Assembly: GCF_022201045.2 (NCBI RefSeq)
Contig: NC_068560.1
Coordinates: 34,063,001 to 34,127,000 of the forward strand
Length of the DNA stretch: 64,000 nucleotides
Reading direction: 5' to 3'
Source of the DNA: Citrus sinensis
Taxonomy: Eukaryota; Streptophyta; Magnoliopsida; Sapindales; Rutaceae
Positions 60,501-64,000 of the stretch are shown here, in pieces (position 1 is the first letter of the stretch; the number at the start of each line of letters is the position of its first letter). The position numbers and the translations under genes were made by a program. The notes under the pieces were generated by a model. That model had not been told where the DNA came from and made no database searches. It was given only the letters and a program-made list of their open reading frames with translations.

Positions 60501-62868
60501 CTGTCTAGTCACTAAGGCAGCATGTCTGACCCCACAGGCTATATGATGTACATCCAAAACTACATTCGATTCCAATGGCCTGGGAAGAAGCACATCTGCT
60601 CTAGTGCCTAAGTAATTAACATTCTTATCAGCCCCAGCCTTAACAACATTATCACATATGACTTCACCCCATATGTACACATCACCTAAAGCATCACAAT
60701 CATCCGGAGCAGAACCATGACTTGAAGTGCTGGGGGCACTAGAAACACTAACTCTAAAAACATCTGAACCGGATCCTTTTACTTGCATATTTGTGTTGTC
60801 TGATGCTACATGTGATCTTTCAGAATTTACAGAGATAGAACCCTCAGTCTGAAAACTCGTAGGAGAAGAAATAGGGTGGTTCAAACTGACAGAAACCTCT
60901 GGTGAGCTAATATCTCGTGTAAGACTCACAGAACTGTCGCTTGCACTATTTGATGTTAAGTCTCTGCTATCCTGGATTTAATTGACCATAAATATGCATA
61001 TCAGACCCAGTACGTAACATATCTTACAACAAGAAAACAACAATAAAAATTATCCAGTTGAGTATTCTAACATTGATAAAATTCAGAGCACGAAGAGAAA
61101 AATCACCATTCACTAACACATTAACAAAATATGATATACTTCACCAGTTAGATAAAGATATTAAAACAAGTGATCAGCTGTACAAATACAAGCGTTATTC
61201 TCATAATCAAGTACCTGGGAAGATGATTATGGGCTGGAGAAAAACACAATAAGAAATCAACCACTAGAAGCCCCAGACGGGTAAAATTACCTCAAGGTAG
61301 AGACCTCCATCATTCCAACCATCAATTTTGGAGCGACCACCCTGGCCAGAGGATATTAATGCTTTGAGACCTGCAATCCACACCTCCGCCTCAACTTTGT
61401 CCTTGCAAATCTGAAAGCAACAAACATCATGTTTACAGTTAAACAGGTAATAGAAGAAGAAAACTAGGGAAGAACAAAGATAAAGTGATCATATATTTGT
61501 GAATAGAATTTGATCACCAACCAGATCAAGTGACCTCTTTCCGTTGTTGTATATAAGGGAAAAAGATAGATAATCCTTTTCAGGGCGAAGGTACCGTTGG
61601 AAAACAGCCTGATAGCATATCAAGAGAATTAGGATGGATGTTTTGGAAATTTAACACCTAAAACCATTAATTACATAATTTTGGATATGCTAAATAACAG
61701 GAAAATCAACTATTGAAGTAGAGAAATCTCACAGTTCTTTGTCCAGGAATAATTTTAGAGACAGAGGCTAACTTCAAACTTCTTTCTCCACCACTTGATA
61801 TCCAGATCAAAGATGTTTCATCCTGTGATTATACAAGAAATAATAAGTCATAGAATAAAACCAGAACAGCATGGAAGGAAAAGGCTCACTAAGTACAACT
61901 ACAACAAAAAGTAGCGCACTAAATAAACATTCATGAATGCAACCAATAAGAATAATCATAACTAGAAATCTTCTCAGTTATCACCAACTGGTGGTCTAAA
62001 TTTTAGTCCAAACTTTCTATTAGTTGTTAAGATTGTGGAACCAAAGGATCAGAACTTATTGAAAAGCCAGTTGTTCTGATTTTCAAAGCTGGCGAGATGA
62101 TTATGAACTTTATTGCTCCTAGCTTAATGAGAATTAATAAGTTTTCAGTCATAAATTTCCACACAAACCCTTCATTATTCAGCAAATTTTGGCATAAAAC
62201 GTAAGCCTATCTCCAAATGGAAATTGTAGCATTAGCATCTCAAAGCAATCAAATTGAAGGCTTTAAGATACAAAACTTACATTAGAAAGTCTAAACGGAT
62301 AAAACTTAGGCTTTCCCTTACGACCATATTTGAGAAGCTGAGCACCCTTCTTCAAAGCAATTAATGCCTGCAAAAACCAGCAGGATCGTTTACAAACCTT
62401 ACGTTAACAAGAAATGGTCGCGGGTAATTTCTCTAGATCAAAAATGCACAGTGACATTCGATAGATATCATGAAGTATCACAAAGCATATCACGTGAACT
62501 TATCAAGATAGTTAATATACATAAATTAAAAACCAAACTTTGAGAAATATCTATTTGTAAGTTACTTCACAAAATTAGCTCCAAAAATAAAAATCATTAT
62601 CATACTTGTAATGTAGAAATACGATAGACGCTTTAAATTTTATTCTATTATTAGAATACTCAAACTCATTATTAAACTTTATAATTTCGGTTTCTAATAA
62701 ACGTAACAACAGTGTCGATGAAAAAAATTATTTTTAGTTTAAAAAAAGAGAGAGAGAAAAAACAGAATTTTGAAAAATAGAAGAAAAATGTCGAAGAAAT
62801 GTCAAAAATGATGAGGAGACCTGCTCAATATCACGGTCGGCATTTCCGTAGCTAACAAGATCTGCCAT
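57535..62868 (-). CDS. PRAF-type PH-RCC1-FYVE-BRX protein (nine exons)
   Basis: Joined minus-strand exons: 62868-62821, 62367-62281, 61822-61733, 61608-61522, 61410-61291, 60971-58866, 58756-58610, 58297-57789 and 57694-57535. All junctions are GT-AG and the total, 3354 bases, is in frame for 1117 residues. Domains: PH at about 17-130 (exons 1-5); RCC1 beta-propeller repeats at about 242-626 with recurring LGHGD and ACGxxHTA; variant FYVE finger at about 629-693 ([23 protein letters not shown]); coiled coil at about 825-900; BRX at about 1035-1092 ([32 protein letters not shown]). Family members bind phosphoinositides and may act as Rab-GTPase exchange factors in membrane trafficking and polarity. 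The start is supported by [16 protein letters not shown], typical of the family. It resembles At5g42140. Confidence 0.95.
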
Positions 62869-64000
62869 TCCATGTGAGAGATTCACCAAAGCGCCACCTC
62901 CCTCTTCGATCCCTCACAAAACCACCGTTCATCATATACACAGCTAACGGCTCTTCTTTCTCCGCCGTGCGATTTCACCATCAACACTTCAACACCTCCT
63001 TCTTTCTTTTTCTCTCTGCTCCGCTGAAATACGCTAACTACTAGCTTTCACAGATCTAGAGGTCTTCAGTGAGCTGCGGTTTTACTCGCCGGCGGACGAG
63101 TTCTAGTCCAACGTAAGAGAACCGCAGGAACCGGAGAGAGAGAGAAAAAAAAAAACCGGAGGCAGAGTCTCTTCTCCTGTCTTGTGAGTTAAAAAATAAA
63201 AAATAAAAAGTACGGAGGGAGTCAAAGATGATAAAATAAAAGAAAATTAAAAAAACGAAAAGTAGGAGGAAATCGCCTGAGATTGACAAGAAATATGAAT
63301 AGACATTTCCAAAGCAGCCATTATTATTTTAATTTAATATTACAAAAATTATTTCAGCATCAGCAGTTACTGCTGTTTCTACTTTTCTCTCTTTTTAATT
63401 TTCTGAGTTTTCTAAAAGGTTAAAGCCCCTGGCTGGATGCAAGGAAATAGCCTCTTTTTAAATTTTTCCAGTTCTTATTTTATGATAGTTTTTCCTTTTC
63501 TAAATTTCATAAATTTGAATTCTAATGAATCCTCATCAACTCTATTGTCGACGAAATTCAAACTGATTAAGTTGACATTGATGCACCATTATTGTGAGTA
63601 TTATACTATGACAATAATAATATTTTTATTATACTTTCTAATTTAATTATTATTAAATTGTTATATGACTAAGATAGTATTATTAAAAAACATTTATCAA
63701 AACTAGCACATTAATAATAAATAATAAAATCGACAGACACTAAAAATATAAGAATCAATAACATATGATAAATCAAATCCAATATAGGCAATGTACATAT
63801 GCTAACTGTGATTTTTTTCTTTTTTTTTTTCTTTTATGTTAATGTAACACTGTTGTTTTATGAAAGTAGTTTGTAAATATAATAACATCATCGAAATTTT
63901 TTATTAAGCCCTAAAATTATTTTTAGAATAGAAAAACGATCATTTAAGTATGTACCAAATGACCTTATTATTGGGGAAGAGCTCTGATTGCGCAATGTTG
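62869..64000. other. PRAF 5' UTR, promoter and spacer
   Basis: C/T-rich leader to about 63060, then a promoter-type region with (AGAG)n at about 63135-63150 and AT-rich DNA to the window edge. No further gene seen. Confidence 0.5.

Overview
This window is nuclear DNA from a flowering plant, almost certainly a rosid eudicot. The evidence is AT-rich intergenic DNA, short GT-AG introns, plant-only families (Dof, VQ, FAR1/FRS, L-type lectin kinase, PRAF-type RCC1-FYVE-BRX, IDA-like peptide) and plant transposon families. A Citrus-type genome would fit, but that is impression rather than proof.

The left third (1-27 kb) is gene-poor. It holds the end of a Ty1/copia element (1-1341), a decayed ankyrin/PGG pseudogene (2.1-3.2 kb) and an intact Dof transcription factor (5.85-6.76 kb). 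Then comes a tandem segmental duplication (about 9.53-13.44 and 14.17-18.44 kb). Each unit carries a tiny two-exon secreted-peptide gene on + facing a broken ABCG half-transporter on -. Since duplicating, the second unit has gained a SINE with three head hairpins and a Tourist-like MITE, and its peptide gene has lost both start codons and the last two residues. A repeat at the duplication junction recurs at 22.3-23.0 kb. A 601-bp Mutator-type MITE with long inverted arms sits at 26.0-26.6 kb.

The middle (27.5-40 kb) holds an MKS1-like VQ protein, a FAR1-related protein with a visible DDE triad, and a six-exon AIPP2/PAIPP2-type PHD gene whose exons I could join in frame. A decayed partial copy of the PHD gene lies between it and the FAR1-type gene's 3' side.

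The right third (40-64 kb) holds a tRNA-headed SINE, a 1.3-kb non-autonomous hAT element, a LecRK-S.6-like kinase, a MITOFERRIN-like plastid carrier, a PUB E3 ligase, an IDA-like abscission peptide with an unusual Lys-Glu-His-Asn end, and a nine-exon PRAF protein. The lectin kinase, carrier and PRAF genes correspond in type and order to Arabidopsis At5g42120, At5g42130 and At5g42140, which points to conserved microsynteny.

The genes do not form a pathway. Several suit defence or cell-surface signalling: VQ/MKS1-like, lectin kinase, PUB ligase, IDA-like peptide and the W-box-fronted small peptide. The best candidate for something undescribed is that small peptide, with a conserved Asp-Tyr C-terminus and three W-boxes upstream. 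No tRNA, rRNA or CRISPR array was recognised. All exon joins come from splice-site and protein-family reasoning, without transcripts.
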